From NCBI RefSeq assembly GCF_048128805.1, contig NC_135998.1, positions 30,052,992 through 30,116,991 of the forward strand: a DNA stretch of 64,000 nucleotides, in the 5' to 3' direction. Below are positions 1 through 12,304 of the stretch, piece after piece. Within the stretch, counting starts at the first letter, position 1, and each line of letters starts with the position of its first letter. This DNA is from Centroberyx gerrardi. Its lineage: Eukaryota > Chordata > Actinopteri > Beryciformes > Berycidae. Both the position numbers and the translations under genes were made by a program. The notes under the pieces were generated by a model, which saw only the letters and a list, made by a program, of their open reading frames with translations, searched no databases and was not told the origin of the DNA.

Positions 1-719
1 TCGTTTTTTTCTATCTTACAGGATCATTCTAGGGCACAGGAATAATTTTTTTACATCCACTGTCAAGGGACGAGGGCTCTGAACTTAAGTTTATTCTCGT
101 GTTACACTCATTGTTAGTGGTTCTATTTAAAAATGTCACCCAAATTCCCCAAAATGTAAATTATACACATTATGTAATGATGATCTTGTATAAAATAGAT
201 TTTACACCGAGAAGTATCTTGCTCTTTTAAGTTTGACAGATTGTAAAATGTCAGGTTACAAATAATGTTGCAAACTTCTTAAAAATAACGAATGACTACG
301 AGGGTTACATTCAACACAAAATCTGTGCATATGAAATATCTGAATCTGTCTACTACCAATCACAGGTGAGTTTGGTCTTTTTGAGGCTCTTTGTTTATTC
401 TTCAGAGCCAGGTCCTGTATTCACAAAGACTGCAGGACAATATGAGTGCTGATGTGAACAACATTTGTCTCTTTTTTGTCTTAGTCAATATATTGTACAT
501 GGCCACATTACCTGACCAATAATCCTGAAACAGTTTTCCTATTCTTTGAAGTTTTATCATATGATTCAGACCAAAATGCCATCTGTCATTTGTCGAACAA
601 TCATTCACCAGATCTTTCCAGCAGTATATGAAGGGTGTTTGGCATGAGCAATGTGAATGAAAGGTGAGCGATATTAATGAATATGGCCTGTCAGCAATGA
701 TAGTTTACATTTTATTTTT

Positions 720-790
720 ATTTTTTCCAGAGGGACTTACAGTGATCACACAGGCACAGGTTCAGTGTCTTGCTCAAGGACGCAGATGCA
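720..790. repeat. Dispersed repeat fragment
   Basis: Contains GGGACTTACAGTGATCACAC and later TCAGTGTCTTGCTCAAGGAC, word patterns I associate with an abundant teleost interspersed repeat. Short and decayed; family not named. Confidence 0.35.
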
Positions 791-1639
791 AAAGATGGAA
801 AATGTAATTGTGAGAGCACTCTGAGAGGTTTTCTCATACAGAATTGATAGTACTGTAATATAAAGCTTATTTGAATTTAAAAAACTCTGACAAGTAGGCT
901 ACTGTTTAAGTCCAGACCCAGTGTCCAATGGAGAAACACCAGACTGATTACAAATTTATCTTGATGTCTTGATTTACGACTTTGGTGGAAAATTGTTAAT
1001 GTTCATAAATGCTGATTTGAGAATCGTAGCAAGTACGAGTAAAGTAAATACACATGCACACTAACTCACTATATCCACATGATGAGATTTGATATAAGTT
1101 GTAAGTATTTGTATATGATTATTGCAAGTCTTTTCTTACCAAAACTACTAGTGCAGCTACCAGCCACGCCTCCAGCTCAAACAATGGAGGTCTGGAGAAA
1201 TTGAACATAATAGTTGGTTAGAAAAGGAGACACTGTGGGCAGTCAAACAACAACGTTGCTCTAGCTAGCTAGCAAAATAAAATTGACGTGATACCGGCAT
1301 GGGCCTCGGCTGGCAATAGTCTATTCTGTCTTCTAAATGAAAACTATTGCCTTGATTAATCCCTAGACAGTTACTATCCTAATCGTTTGATCACTACAAT
1401 AACAATACAATAACTCAAATTTACTCAGCGAAGTAGCAAGCGTTGTAGCTAAGCTAACGATGAAAAGTTCTACCCAGGCAAAAAATGAAGCCAGAAATGT
1501 CATTTCTGAGGTTGTTGTGGGAGAATCCTATTTCAAACTCAGAGCCAATCATTGCTGCCTTTGGCTCAGCAAAGTCCTGTTGTCCCACATTTTATTTTAT
1601 ATATGGAAATTTCTCCAGATCCCCATTGTTTGAGCCAGA

Positions 1640-1764
1640 GGTGTGGCTATGTGAGATTACTGATTCCTGAATTTCCCCAAGGGGGTCAATAAAGTGCTAT
1701 CTTATTTTATCTTATCTTATCTTATCTTATCTCATCTTATCTTATCTTATCTTATCTTATCTTA
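1640..1764 (+). repeat. Non-LTR retrotransposon 3' tail with (CTTAT)n
   Basis: The segment with TTTCCCCAAGGGGGTCAATA followed by AAGTGC and then a pentanucleotide CTTAT array (about 1699-1764) has the form of a teleost LINE/SINE 3' end, where a conserved 3' tail is followed by a simple-repeat extension. No reverse-transcriptase coding is recognised upstream, so the copy is 5'-truncated. Confidence 0.55.
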
Positions 1765-2767
1765 CATGATGAGTGATGTAACCTGGGATTATGGGGTTTC
1801 TTTTCAAATCAGACAAGCTCGCTCAGGAGACCCGGCTGAGCTTGATCAGTCTCTGGCTTCAGAGTAATATGTCTAGTGGCATCCTGAGGCCTTCTCTACA
1901 GCCTCTGTGGTGGTTTTGATGGCCCACTAATGCCCAGTAAACTGTATTCCCTGCAGAGAGACAGGCCTGAACCTCTGGGGTCACACCATGCACACCACCC
2001 CGGCCTGCAGTCTTAATACTTGGCTCTCTTCATGAAGGGCTGAAGCTTCTCCCATGATTTATCAAAAAGCAATGACGCTGCCTTACAGGACAGTGGAGCT
2101 TGCATTGGATGATGCCTCTGAACTTGACATCCCAAATTCATTTGTTTTGGCTAAATGGAAGTCTGACTCTCCACTGGTTATCTTGAAATCCTTGGAATAT
2201 AAATATTTCTCTCTTATTTTTCAGAAGTTATTTACAACTCCCTAAATGAAGCCACTCTGTCTAATTTGTCTAAGAGTCAGATTTCCAGACTGACTGGTCG
2301 TAGTAGTAGTCTTCATGGAATATTTTTTTTTAAAAATAATGTGAGGTTAATAGCTTTTTTTTATATTCCATTCACTTTAATTCAATTTGTTGAAAAACCT
2401 AATATTTTAATAAATGCAAGGCGTCAATTGTGGAGGTGGTGTGCAGCTACATCTTATTGTAATAAACAGTATGTACTATTTCACATCTATAATAAAAAAT
2501 AAATAATAATAATAAAAATAGGTTAATGTTATTATTATTGACCACCAAGTTTCATGTGGTGAATCCTAAAAAAAAAGAGGAAAGAATGAGATTCTTTCTT
2601 CCATCTAGAAGCAGTGTTCTGTAAGAGGAAAGTTGCCTCTGGTATACAGAATGACATTGCTGACACTATGTGGTGAAAATGAAGAAAAGCACTATAGAGG
2701 CTCAATATCTCAAAGGAGCCATAAGACAGGGGCGCTGCCTTGGGCCATATAAAGACTGATTATTTTG

Positions 2768-2990
2768 TGAGAATCAGAATCACTTTCATCATCAAATACA
2801 ATAAATGTACAGGGATATTTGTCCTGGTGACCATGGTGCACAGACATGGTGAATACAGTGTTACAGCACATAGGCCTACTGACACACATGATACTGTACA
2901 TAACACAACCTCAGATTCAGTATATTTTACATTCAGACATAATGCTGAGATATTGCTGTTAATTTCAAGGAAGATACAATACAGTTAACA
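2768..2990 (+). repeat. Teleost interspersed repeat fragment (non-LTR type)
   Basis: Begins AGAATCAGAATCACTTTCAT, then has GGATATTTGTCCTGGTGACC and GGTGCACAGACATGG. This word order is typical of a very common fish repeat that carries an AATTTGTCTTGGTG-like core. Diverged copy, no coding capacity. Confidence 0.5.
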
Positions 2991-4776
2991 CAAATAACAC
3001 ACAAATAATATGAAGGAATAGTAATATATGTTTCATATCAGTGTAGGTATACATACATGCTTACATAGGTCCATTCCTATATGTAAATACATACTTGCAC
3101 AAAGCCTGCAAAAAGCCTTTGCCCTTTTCAACAATACTGGATTCAACACAGTGGAAGATCTCTGCTGCTTTAACTGAGCATGCTCAGAGAAGCAGCTTGC
3201 TCCAGCCCTGCCATCTTCTTCATCTCATACTCAGGAGAGGAGACACACACACATACACACTGATTCACACCTTATACGTGTACCTATTTTAAAACCAAAA
3301 TTGAGCAGAATAAAGCCGAATAAAGTGAGAACAAGTCATTCTCCTCCATGTTAACAGCTATAAACCAGCACTATCACTGGCTAAAATGTATGCACGGATT
3401 AATCTGCAACCAGTGAGTCAACAACAAGCATGAAATGTAATTTTATTGATATGATATCTGCTGCCGCATTATACCTCAACATGTTTATTATGACTTCTTC
3501 AAGCTCAGAAACAAAGCTGAGGACTGGGGGTGTTTTTATGGCACTGCATATAAAATAATATTTTATGTCATTTTACTACTTTCAAATAATAGACACAATG
3601 AAATGAAAATGTTTCTTCAAATAGAGGCCAGGCAAGCCTATGTCTCCAGAAGTTATTATAACCAATGTATTATTGTTATATTCTATTATTATTCTTTATT
3701 TATTTAATGATAATTTATTGTATTTAATATTATTGTTATTGATTTATTTTTCTTCAATCGTGTCTTACTCAGTTATTATGCTTTGTTATTCTTGCTTTAT
3801 TATTTGTACATAAATCTGTCAATAAATGCAAAAAAGAAAAAAAAAGTAATGAAAATGAGGACCAGATCAGGGCAAATTGTTCTAGTTTGTGAAACTACTG
3901 GTTATAATAATGGCCGGTGGACTAATGCCTATAGGTTATTGGAGTGTCTTCTTACTACTTTCTGCTGTAGAAACTTGCCAGAACTTTCTTTTGCCTCTCA
4001 TCAACTTTCTGAAATCAATACTGAGTTTAAATTACTGAGTAATCTTGGGAAGTAGGGATCAACCTAAGTGTACAACAAAACATCTGTGATGGGACTCACA
4101 CACTCAATACTGTAACATTTAGATTAGTTAACTAGTGAATGGTGATGATCCTGTAGATGTATGACAGCAGAGCCTGATGTCCTCTATAGTGACCATCTGT
4201 GGGTCAATGCATCTTTTGACATTTGAATGTGGCTTCTATATGAATGTTCACCTTGGATTATGGCACAAAGGATTGCAACATCAGATCCTGTGTATTGGTA
4301 AATGTTTACGAACAGAGCGAAAGATTAGGCAGGCAAAGCACTATTAAGTTATTGTTCTTTTATATATATTTTTTATATATATTTTTATACATATACCCAT
4401 ATACCCACTTACTGTGACTTGGAATGATCATGAACCTTTTTTGCCAAAGCAAATATAGAATAACAGAGTATCTTTCTATTTATTCAAACTGTGAAACAGA
4501 CACAGATGAGATGTGAAACAGATGTTTGTATTTTTTTTATTTGCACAACCGTGAAGGTACAGAATAAACTGTAAGAATCTTTGCTGTCCAAGGACTTCCG
4601 TGTTTTGATCTCTTCCTAAGATTTAAAAGAGTTTCACAAATCCTCATGCATGCCCGTGATAGATTTGCTGACCTCTACATCTCCAATTTTATTGATTATA
4701 TTATTAACCTCTATCTGGACAGCTCCTGTCTTATATAAAATGTACAGGCCATATGGTTCCCATAACAGGATCCCTT

Positions 4777-4905
4777 GACCCCCTCACCAAGGACACCATA
4801 TTGGTTACGCTTGATGTGGACAGACTATTTAAAAACATCCCACATGATGGTGATATTCAGGCCTTGACATTTATAGCAGTCCCATCATTTGACTGTGGTA
4901 GCCTT
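4777..4905 (+). mobile_element. Reverse-transcriptase remnant, Penelope-like
   Basis: One frame reads DPLTKDTILVTLDVDRLFKN followed by IPHDGDI, matching the conserved LVTLDV.SLYTNIPHEEGI block of Penelope-like element reverse transcriptases. Only this block is readable; flanking sequence contains stops and frame breaks. A dead fragment about 1 kb upstream of nadk2. Confidence 0.6.
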
Positions 4906-5090
4906 TAACCACTGTATACAACCAGTTCTTCCTTCAACAGACGCCATGGCTTTGAGCTCTCATATTTCTTGCAACTGCAAGCTTGTATAAACTACTTCTA
5001 GTAGTGTTTACCACTTGCAATTGAGATGAACGGGATTTCCAATATAGTATTTACCATTTTTAAAAGTATTGTTAGTAAGAAGTTGGCATC

Positions 5091-5862
5091 TCCCGTCTTT
5101 CGCGTGTGCCTGAACGCAGCATATGCTGCAGGTCCAGCCAAAACAAAACGTCAGAGCTCCGCCCCTTCGCGTTGACAGCCACGTTTTACGTAGCCAATCA
5201 GATGAGAGTATACGTGCCTTACGTCGTTTACGTACAACAAGGATACGTGCCAATGCGTGCAACCAGTACTCCCTTGTTGTCGTTTATTCTTCGAGTTACC
5301 TCCCCATGCCTCTTACCTTGTATTTAAAACCCACTGGGAAGTGACAGGTTTGACTTAAGTTTCGTCTTGACGGGTGAAAGAGTAAATCCAGTTGGATAAT
5401 GTGATTGTGTTCAGCGGCGGAGGCTCGGCCAGTCACCACTTGTGAGCAAGCTGCTAGCTAAGTTTAGCTTTGTAAGCTAAGCTGGTAGCTCTTCACCTAA
5501 CCAAGTAAGGATTGCCAACTAGTTAGATTACTGCTAATTTATTCCTGCCGTTTTGGTACGCGTCCGAGGAAATACACGGCCTTCAAACAGAAACTAGTCC
5601 CACTGAGTTGTAAATTGATAGATAATTTGCCGGAGAGGGGAAATAGTGAGTGGACCTGGTGACCTTCCTTGACAGCTGGGTGTGTGACTAGCAGCATCTC
5701 GATCCAACGAGTCGAGTGAATGGACCCTACTGCATCTGGCTAGCCGGCTGACATAACCCAACATGCCAACTACATAACAGGAGCACCGTAAACGACCCTC
5801 AGCCGAGACTTCTCACTAGCCAACGGATTTATTTTTTATAGTTTTGCCCCTTATTTACAAGA
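5091..5862 (+). promoter_or_regulatory. Probable nadk2 promoter and 5'UTR region
   Basis: Richer in CpG than the AT-rich repeats upstream. It contains a CCAAT box at 5194-5198, five copies of TACGT between 5187 and 5248, and a TATTTAAA box at 5321-5328. The sequence from about 5350 to 5862 runs without obvious repeats to the nadk2 ATG and could be 5'UTR. The overlapping open frames here (5106-5344) have no recognisable protein similarity and I treat them as non-coding. The transcription start is inferred, not seen. Confidence 0.45.
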
Positions 5863-8800
5863 ATGAGTCGTCGCTGCCTGGTGAACTTTCTGTGCCTTGG
5901 GAGTCGAGCGGTCTCGCTGTTTTATGGAAGCTCCGTTCTGCCGCTCCGTGCATCAGTGCGAAATATTACATCACGGCCAGATGCTGGATTCAAACCAGAG
6001 AAAGTAGCAGTGGTGACAAAGACGACAAGATATGAGTTTGAACAGCAGCGGTACCGATACGCAGGGCTTTCTGAGGAGGATTTAAAACAGCTGGTAAGAT
6101 TTCAGAAGTATTTCAGACATACTTGTGACACCTACACACAGGCTTTAGTTAGGAATGGGACAATATGTTTATCTCACGATACGATATGCGGTTCACGATT
6201 CGATTCAACCATGATACGATTTAATAAATAAAAGTTCAATAACAACAAAGTATGACTGTGCAGAATTATGTTTTTTTCTGAGACACAAATCGTTCTAGCG
6301 CTGACATTGGCTTGGAGGAATGTAAACAACAATTTAAAAATGTCATTACAAAGTGTAAATAATATAATTTGGATGGAGAGCTTGTGAAATTGTGATGGTC
6401 AAGCCGTCTCATTTGTGATTACTACAGCAGAATAAAATGGAGCTAATATCGCAATTCATTTTTCTGCCCCACGATACGTATTGTCACATTTTTGTATTGC
6501 GATATATTGAATTTTGATATAGTGTCCCATTCCTAGCTTTAGTGTTTGGCTGTTTCCCCCCCAGGCTGAAGAAACAGCAAACACTGGTTTTCCCTTTAAC
6601 CTAATTTGTCAGTTCTTGGTGTGTGTGTGTTTTGCAGCTCGCTATGAAGGGCTCCAGCTACAGCGGCCTTCTGGAGAGACACAACATCCACACTCGCAAT
6701 GTGGAGCACATTGTGAAGAGCCTGCAGTAAGATATAGTCATTCCCAAGAGCTTGAGGGGGAAGGTTTGCATACTGCTGGAATACAGTTTGTGGAAGACTA
6801 TTCTATGGTTCTATATTTGCAGGGGAGAAGGCATCGAGGTGCGAGTCGTGAAGAGAGGAGAATATGATGAAGAAGTGGTGCGATGGGCAGATACCATTAT
6901 CTCTGCTGGAGGTAGGGATTCCTGGTTCAGATTGTTGCTAATTTGAGGGTTGCTAATTTTTGTATTTCAGCCTTTTCTGCTTGTGATATTGTTTCATATC
7001 TCTCTTATTAGAAATATGAGACCTATCATGTCTGGTCCCTCCCAACTACCAAGAAAAGTTGTATTTGAGAATATGGGCTATTATAATTATTATTAGTTGT
7101 AGTAGCCTAGAAGGGGGAGGATCAGTATTTTTGGATTATTATCACAATTCCCTTGCTCAGTAAAAAGACAATTTTATGTCATGAAAACTCCTTGAATGAA
7201 TAACAGAAGAATAGTCCTTATTAACTGTTGTGTGCAGACATGATGTACAGAATGAGCAGGACTTCCTCACTCTATGCAGAGGGCCTAAAGTCACGTGAAC
7301 AAAAGCTTCAGACAACAAATGGAAATGCACAATACGAGTTCAATAACTGCAGTTTGTTTTGTCAGGTGACGGGACAATGCTACTTGTTGCTAGTAAGGTT
7401 TTCAGCAAGGACAAACCAGTTGTTGGAGTTAACACAGACCCTGAGAGGTAAAACACACTGCATGCTGTGTGGGGAAGGGCTTGAATGGTTAAATAGATAA
7501 AGGACAAATAGATCACCTGATTTTCCTATTTACAAAGTAGCAGGCAAAAACATGAGGGAGGTATCTGTCAGCACTCCTGTCACGGAAAAGTCTTGGAAAT
7601 GACAAATGCCCAAAGACATCCAGAAACGTCTTGAAAATATGTTCATAATCGTAAGTCATAAGTGTAAGCAGCTGTTTTATATAACCTAAAAATAGTTTAT
7701 TTATATATCTATATCATGTTTTAAATCACTTCTTGAAACTTTGTATAGACTTGCTTTTATGTGATGCCTTTTATCCTATTATTTTTACTATTAGATTATT
7801 TTTTACCCTTTATACTTATATTTTATCTTTTGATGCCTTCTTGTTTTAATGTATTGGATGAGTTTAGTGTTTGGTTTCGTTAAAGCACTTTGTAAACTTT
7901 TAAAAAGAACCATACAAAAAAACATTATTATTACGACTACATTCCATTGCAGTGTCTTTGCTGAAGGACGTATGGAGAAATTTCAGGAATTGCTGTAGCT
8001 CCATATTGTTCCGATTTGAACGCCCTCTTCCAGCCAGCTGAATTCATTAGATTTCTCCCTTTCACATGCAGGTCAGAGGGTCACCTGTGCCTGCCTGTAC
8101 GCTACACACACGCCTTCCCAGAGGCACTGGAGAAACTCTGTCGTGGTGAGTTCAGGTGCGTATTTACCTTTTACTAAAGCGAGTTCTTCTTGTTTATGTG
8201 TAAAGAGTCGTGAAGCCACCTGTGGAGTTTAGTCTCCCTGCTGGTGAACTGTCAGGTAAGAAGAACTGATTCAGAGAACAGTAATGTCTGGGTTTCTGTT
8301 ATCTCTCTCTCCCTCTCTACATGCCTCTTTATTTTTCTAATTGCTTAACTTCCGTGATCCTTTTCCAGCTCGTTAATGAACCCCCTCGCTTTTCTGAGAT
8401 TCTGCGATTGCATAATTTTCCACAGAAGACAGATTGCATCGCTGAAAATGCATCGCACTACGGAAAAATAGTAAAGGCTCGGAAAATTCTTTATCGCCAG
8501 CTCTAGATAGAAATCTGAGCTTCTTGTCCTGTTTTCACTCAGTATTCACAATCAATATTAGGGAAATTTGTACAGCATAGATGGTGCTGTTTTATAGCTG
8601 ATCTAAAGGTTATTTCACTGTTTTATGTCCACTTTTCCATTTTATTGGATAAAGTTCCTTTGATGCTTACAGTTAGAAGTGGGTCCTTTTGAGTTGCATT
8701 AAAATACATTTGAGGGTAAATGTATTATGTAGTTTGCCATATTTGATTTATATTAACATGAATTACATTGTATGACTACTTAAATTCAGTTTTTTCAATT

Positions 8801-11800
8801 TTAAAATCTATATATAAAATCTATATCAGATTATACTATACATAAAGCAACAAGTTGATCATGTTAGGATAGTTTATGTTATTGTACAGTAATCACATGA
8901 TTGATCCATCAAAAACAAAACATAACATAGGAGGATTCATTAAAAAAACAATTTCATGAAATATATGTTTAACCTTGTTACATAAGCCTGCAGAATATTG
9001 TAGAAACCCTCTTTTTCTCACTGTAGGCTTTTTAACAGATGACCCACGGATTATCTTTTTTTTTTTTCTGTAGAAAGCCAGGGAGTTTAATGAACATCTC
9101 CCTCTCCTCTCTTCCCCTCCTCTCCTCTCCTCTCCTCTCCCCCCCTCCTCTCCTCTCCTCTCCCCTCCCCTCCCCTCCTCTCCTCTCCTCTCCTCTCCCC
9201 TCCTCTCCTCTCCTCTCCTCTCCTCTCCCCTCCTCTCCCCCCCTCCCCTCCTCTCCCCTCCTCTCCTCTCCTCTCCTCTCCTCTCCTCTCCTCCTCGTCC
9301 AGGTGGCTGTGGCGCCAGAGGATCCGTCTGCACCTGGAGGGAACGGGGATCAACCCCACTCCGGTGGACCTGCACGAGCAGCAGCTGAGCCTGGAGCAGC
9401 ACAACCAAGCCCACCGCATCACCACCATGGACAGCCAGCGGAGTACGCCCGCAGCACCCGTCATGTGTAGCCGTCTCCGTCCTTCTGTCTGTCTCCGTCC
9501 TCCTGTCTGTTTTCCTGTTGCTTGAGCTGCAGTTTCTGGATTAGGGTTAGACCGATATATGGGGCTGATATCGGCCTTTTCTTAGAAATTTGATCCGGTT
9601 CAGTCAGTGTCGTCCACCTCTGATACGATACAGTTTGACTGATTACATATTTATTGTAGATTTGATCAGTATTACACACAATAAACTTCACTGGTTGTCT
9701 GTTGGAAGCCCTTAACCTGAAATTATTTAGATTCCATTAGGCTTGGGCTGATATTCGATATTATGCCAAATGGCCGTTTTCCTCCAATGCTTGAATAGTA
9801 AGATAAAATTTCTACGCTGTTAATAATTATTATCGCTTAGAAATATGATGTAATTTGGAAGAAATAAAATGAAATAATGAATCAAAAATAAATAGGGAAA
9901 AAAAACGGAAAAAAATGTATCTAAATATATATATAATATCGTATATCGTGATATTTTGGTGGGAAAGTATCGCGCTGTTAAATTTCGGATATCGCCCAAG
10001 CCTAGATTCTATACAAGTATACATGAATAAGTTATTATTTGTAGTTTTATTATTTTATTTTATTATTATTGTTATCCTGGGGTTCAATGGAGAGTTAGTG
10101 TCCCAGTGTTTTTTTTACAAAGCCAAAGTTTTGGCTTTCGGCAAGCTTCAGTCCAAAAATATCGGTATTGGCCTTTAAAAACACATATCTGTTGAACCCT
10201 AATCTGGACCCAACACACTTAACTTGACTTATCTGTAAATTCATGTATTTGTTCACTACCAGTTCTTCTATTAACTCAGTTGTGTTTCTCAGGGACAGGA
10301 ACACCAAACGACAGCTTCTCCAAGCCTAGCCTGCTCCCTGTCAGGAGCCTGAATGAAATCTTCATCGGAGAGTCTCTGTCCTCCAGGTACCCTTGTCATC
10401 CACCAAGTCGTTGCACGTAACTCCATCTAAAGTAAACCTACCTGTGTCTGTTGACCTGTCCGTGTGTGCGTGTTGTACCCCTCATTAACCCCCCCCAGCC
10501 CTTTTCACCGCCGCCCTGCCACATCTTTCCAGCACTCATCAGCGGATCTCTGTCCATCACAGGGTGAAGTGTAAACCCTTCAAACCCCATCTCACCCTCT
10601 CGCTCCATAGGGCTTCCTACTATGAGATCTCAGTGGATGATGGCCCATGGGAGAAGCAGAAGAGCTCAGGCCTCAGCATCTGCACAGGGACGGGATCTAA
10701 AGCCTGGTACACCTCACGACACACTGTGTATATGGAAGAGAAAAATGTTACACTAGTGCTAGATTGTCTCAGCAACCACCTGCCATGTGATGCCAAGGGT
10801 GTCTGCTAGGTTTGAGACTTTGTGGGTCTCCCAAAAAGAATAGAATAAACACCACGCTTCTAAATAGTAAAATGTTTTGAATGGTTTTTTTTTAAGATTT
10901 ATTTTAGGTATTTTTATGCTTTATTGATTGAGACAGTGTGAGAGAGAGACAGGAAGGTATGGGAGAGAGAGAGGGGAGGACATGCAGCAAATGTTTTGAA
11001 TGTTTGACAGAACATTTTTTTTCTTACATTCCTAAATTTGTAGCAAACTGTACCTGATTGGCTACATTTCAAGCAACTAGCTGTCCTCAGTAGGGAGAAT
11101 CATAGCAATCAGGTTATTGTCTGTGTATCTACATTTAGATAATGGTTGCCTGATTTGAATTTGACAAAGCTGTGAGAGAATTGAGTGATTTAGTGTTGGA
11201 TACTAACTGTGGATAGTGTTGCCAAAAAGCAAAATAGATATGTGTCGTCAATTGATAATGTCTTTACCGATCACTTTGACTAAATTCTAGATGAAACTTG
11301 AACGTAGAAAAATATGTATTTAAGAACCCTTGTAGATCTTTAAAGGATTTCAGCGCACTTTTTTTTAGAGAGAGATTCAGAGTCGGCATAATGCCATCGG
11401 AAAATTGGTTGGTTGATTGGAAAAAGTTTGCTTGATTATTTGATATTAAAATCAATATAAAAAGCTAAATGTTATTCCCATTGAGCAAAGTGTTTTTGCT
11501 CAGCATAGACACAAAGTGGGACATAGTCATAGTTAGCTTCATCCCTTCTGTTATTTTATCAGTAAATCTTCAATAGGCCTGATGGTTACTATTTCCTCAC
11601 TCCTCTTTTTCCTCTTGGTGCCCACAGGTCGTATAATATCAACAAACTCGCCGAACAAGCGGTGGAGGACGTTCTAAAAATTGGTATGTATGTACATGGC
11701 TGCCCATGTCATGTTTGGTGTTGAGGTGTAGTTTGTCTCCTAAAGATGCCACCTGATACCACTGACAATAACAAAATATCTCTTCTCTCAGGAAAGGCAC

Positions 11801-12304
11801 AAACCGGTCTTGATATCCCACTTAGTCGTGAATTTATTGAAAAAGGTGAGTTCCATAATCCTACTTTGTTGTTTCTTAGACTTGTGCATTTATTCCAGGT
11901 GGGTTTGTTTTAACTTATGCTGGAAAAATGTGCTGTATCTCTGTCTGTGTTCAGTTACTGACGAATACAACGAGTCTCTGGTGTTCAGTCCGGAAGACAG
12001 ACGGCTGTTCTTCAGCGTCAGGGAGCCCATCGTCAACAGAGTCTTCTCCAGCAGCCGCCAAAGAGGCTTCGCCACCAAGTGAGTGAAGATTCAAAATATC
12101 CGTAACACCTGTTGCAGCAGCTGTGAAGATGTCCGTTTTTTTTAAAATGTGTCGTGCTCCCGCAGGGTGTGCGTGCGCTCTCGGTGTTGGGACGCGTGCA
12201 TGGTGGTCGACGGCGGGACCTCGTTCGAGTTCAACGACGGCGCCATCGCCGCGATCAGCATGAGCGAAGAGGATCAGCTCCGGACGGTCGTTCTGGAAAA
12301 CTGA
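5863..12304 (+). CDS. nadk2: NAD kinase 2, mitochondrial (12 coding exons, 425 aa)
   Basis: Phosphorylates NAD+ to NADP+ in the mitochondrial matrix. Coding exons: 5863-6093, 6638-6726, 6823-6911, 7366-7447, 8072-8155, 9303-9442, 10293-10386, 10611-10706, 11628-11683, 11792-11845, 11955-12078, 12166-12304. All introns are GT-AG and all phases join, giving 425 codons plus TGA; the human protein is about 442 aa. The N-terminus (MSRRCLVNFLCLGSRAV...) is basic/hydrophobic and lacks acidic residues, as in a mitochondrial presequence. The NAD-kinase signature GGDGT lies at about residues 136-140 and NTDPE at 159-163. Further family blocks are PVRYTHAFPEAL, RIRLHLEGTGINP, ASYYEISVDDGPWEKQKSSG, CTGTGSKAW, and a C-terminal VCVRSRCWDACMVVDGG. 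The start ATG is the first in frame and precedes the presequence. The exon 6 donor (GTACGC) is the least certain junction. The gene is convergent with skp2, as I recall for the human pair. Confidence 0.97.
6150..6535. mobile_element. hAT-type MITE in nadk2 intron 1 with 8-bp TSD
   Basis: Terminal inverted repeats TAGGAATGGGAC (6150-6161) and GTCCCATTCCTA (6524-6535) are perfect over 12 bp. The flanks carry an exact 8-bp duplication GCTTTAGT at 6142-6149 and 6536-6543, diagnostic of hAT-superfamily insertion. At 386 bp with no coding capacity it is non-autonomous. The interior is rich in CGATACG/CGATTCG words near both ends. Confidence 0.92.
9101..9296 (+). repeat. (CCTCT)n pyrimidine microsatellite abutting nadk2 exon 6
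   Basis: About 195 bp of almost pure pyrimidine in CCTCT/CCCCT units that ends four bases before the CAG acceptor of exon 6 (exon starts 9303). It forms the polypyrimidine tract of that splice site. Open frames through it on both strands are low-complexity artefacts. Confidence 0.95.
9542..10201. mobile_element. Outer hAT-like MITE in nadk2 intron 6, interrupted
   Basis: Ends TAGGGTTAGACCGATATATG and, inverted, ATCTGTTGAACCCTA; CGATAT/ATCGG words lie inside both ends. Flanking octamers TTCTGGAT (9534-9541) and ATCTGGAC (10202-10209) match at 6 of 8, a decayed target-site duplication. A second MITE (9738-10004) sits inside it. The same family recurs at 24674-24934. Confidence 0.7.
9738..10004. 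mobile_element. Inner hAT-type MITE nested in another MITE
   Basis: Terminal inverted repeats TAGGCTTGGGC (9738-9748) and GCCCAAGCCTA (9994-10004), perfect over 11 bp. Flanking octamers GATTCCAT (9730-9737) and GATTCTAT (10005-10012) match at 7 of 8. 267 bp, no coding capacity, sub-terminal ATATCG words. Inserted in the outer element at 9542-10201. Confidence 0.85.
10890..10990. repeat. Interspersed repeat fragment in nadk2 intron 8
   Basis: Contains TGAGAGAGAGACAGGAAGG, a GAGAGAGAGGGGAGGACATG segment and GCAGCAAATG, a word series common in fish interspersed repeats. Family not identified. Confidence 0.4.

Larger units (their letters stand above)
1..5090. other. Repeat-rich intergenic region upstream of nadk2
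   Basis: AT-rich sequence without a recognisable gene. Contains dispersed-repeat fragments at about 720-790 and 2768-2990, a non-LTR 3' tail running into a (CTTAT)n microsatellite at 1640-1764, and a Penelope-like reverse-transcriptase scrap at 4777-4905. The remainder shows nothing I can name. Confidence 0.6.

Noticed and set aside
5106-5344. Two overlapping 73-codon frames upstream of nadk2
   Set aside because: No domain similarity, located in promoter-like DNA, and frames are short; chance in CpG-rich sequence.
8893-9470. Long overlapping open frames on both strands with Arg/Glu/Gly-rich or Pro/Ser/Leu-rich proteins
   Set aside because: They read through the CCTCT microsatellite and its neighbours; low-complexity artefacts overlapping nadk2 exon 6.
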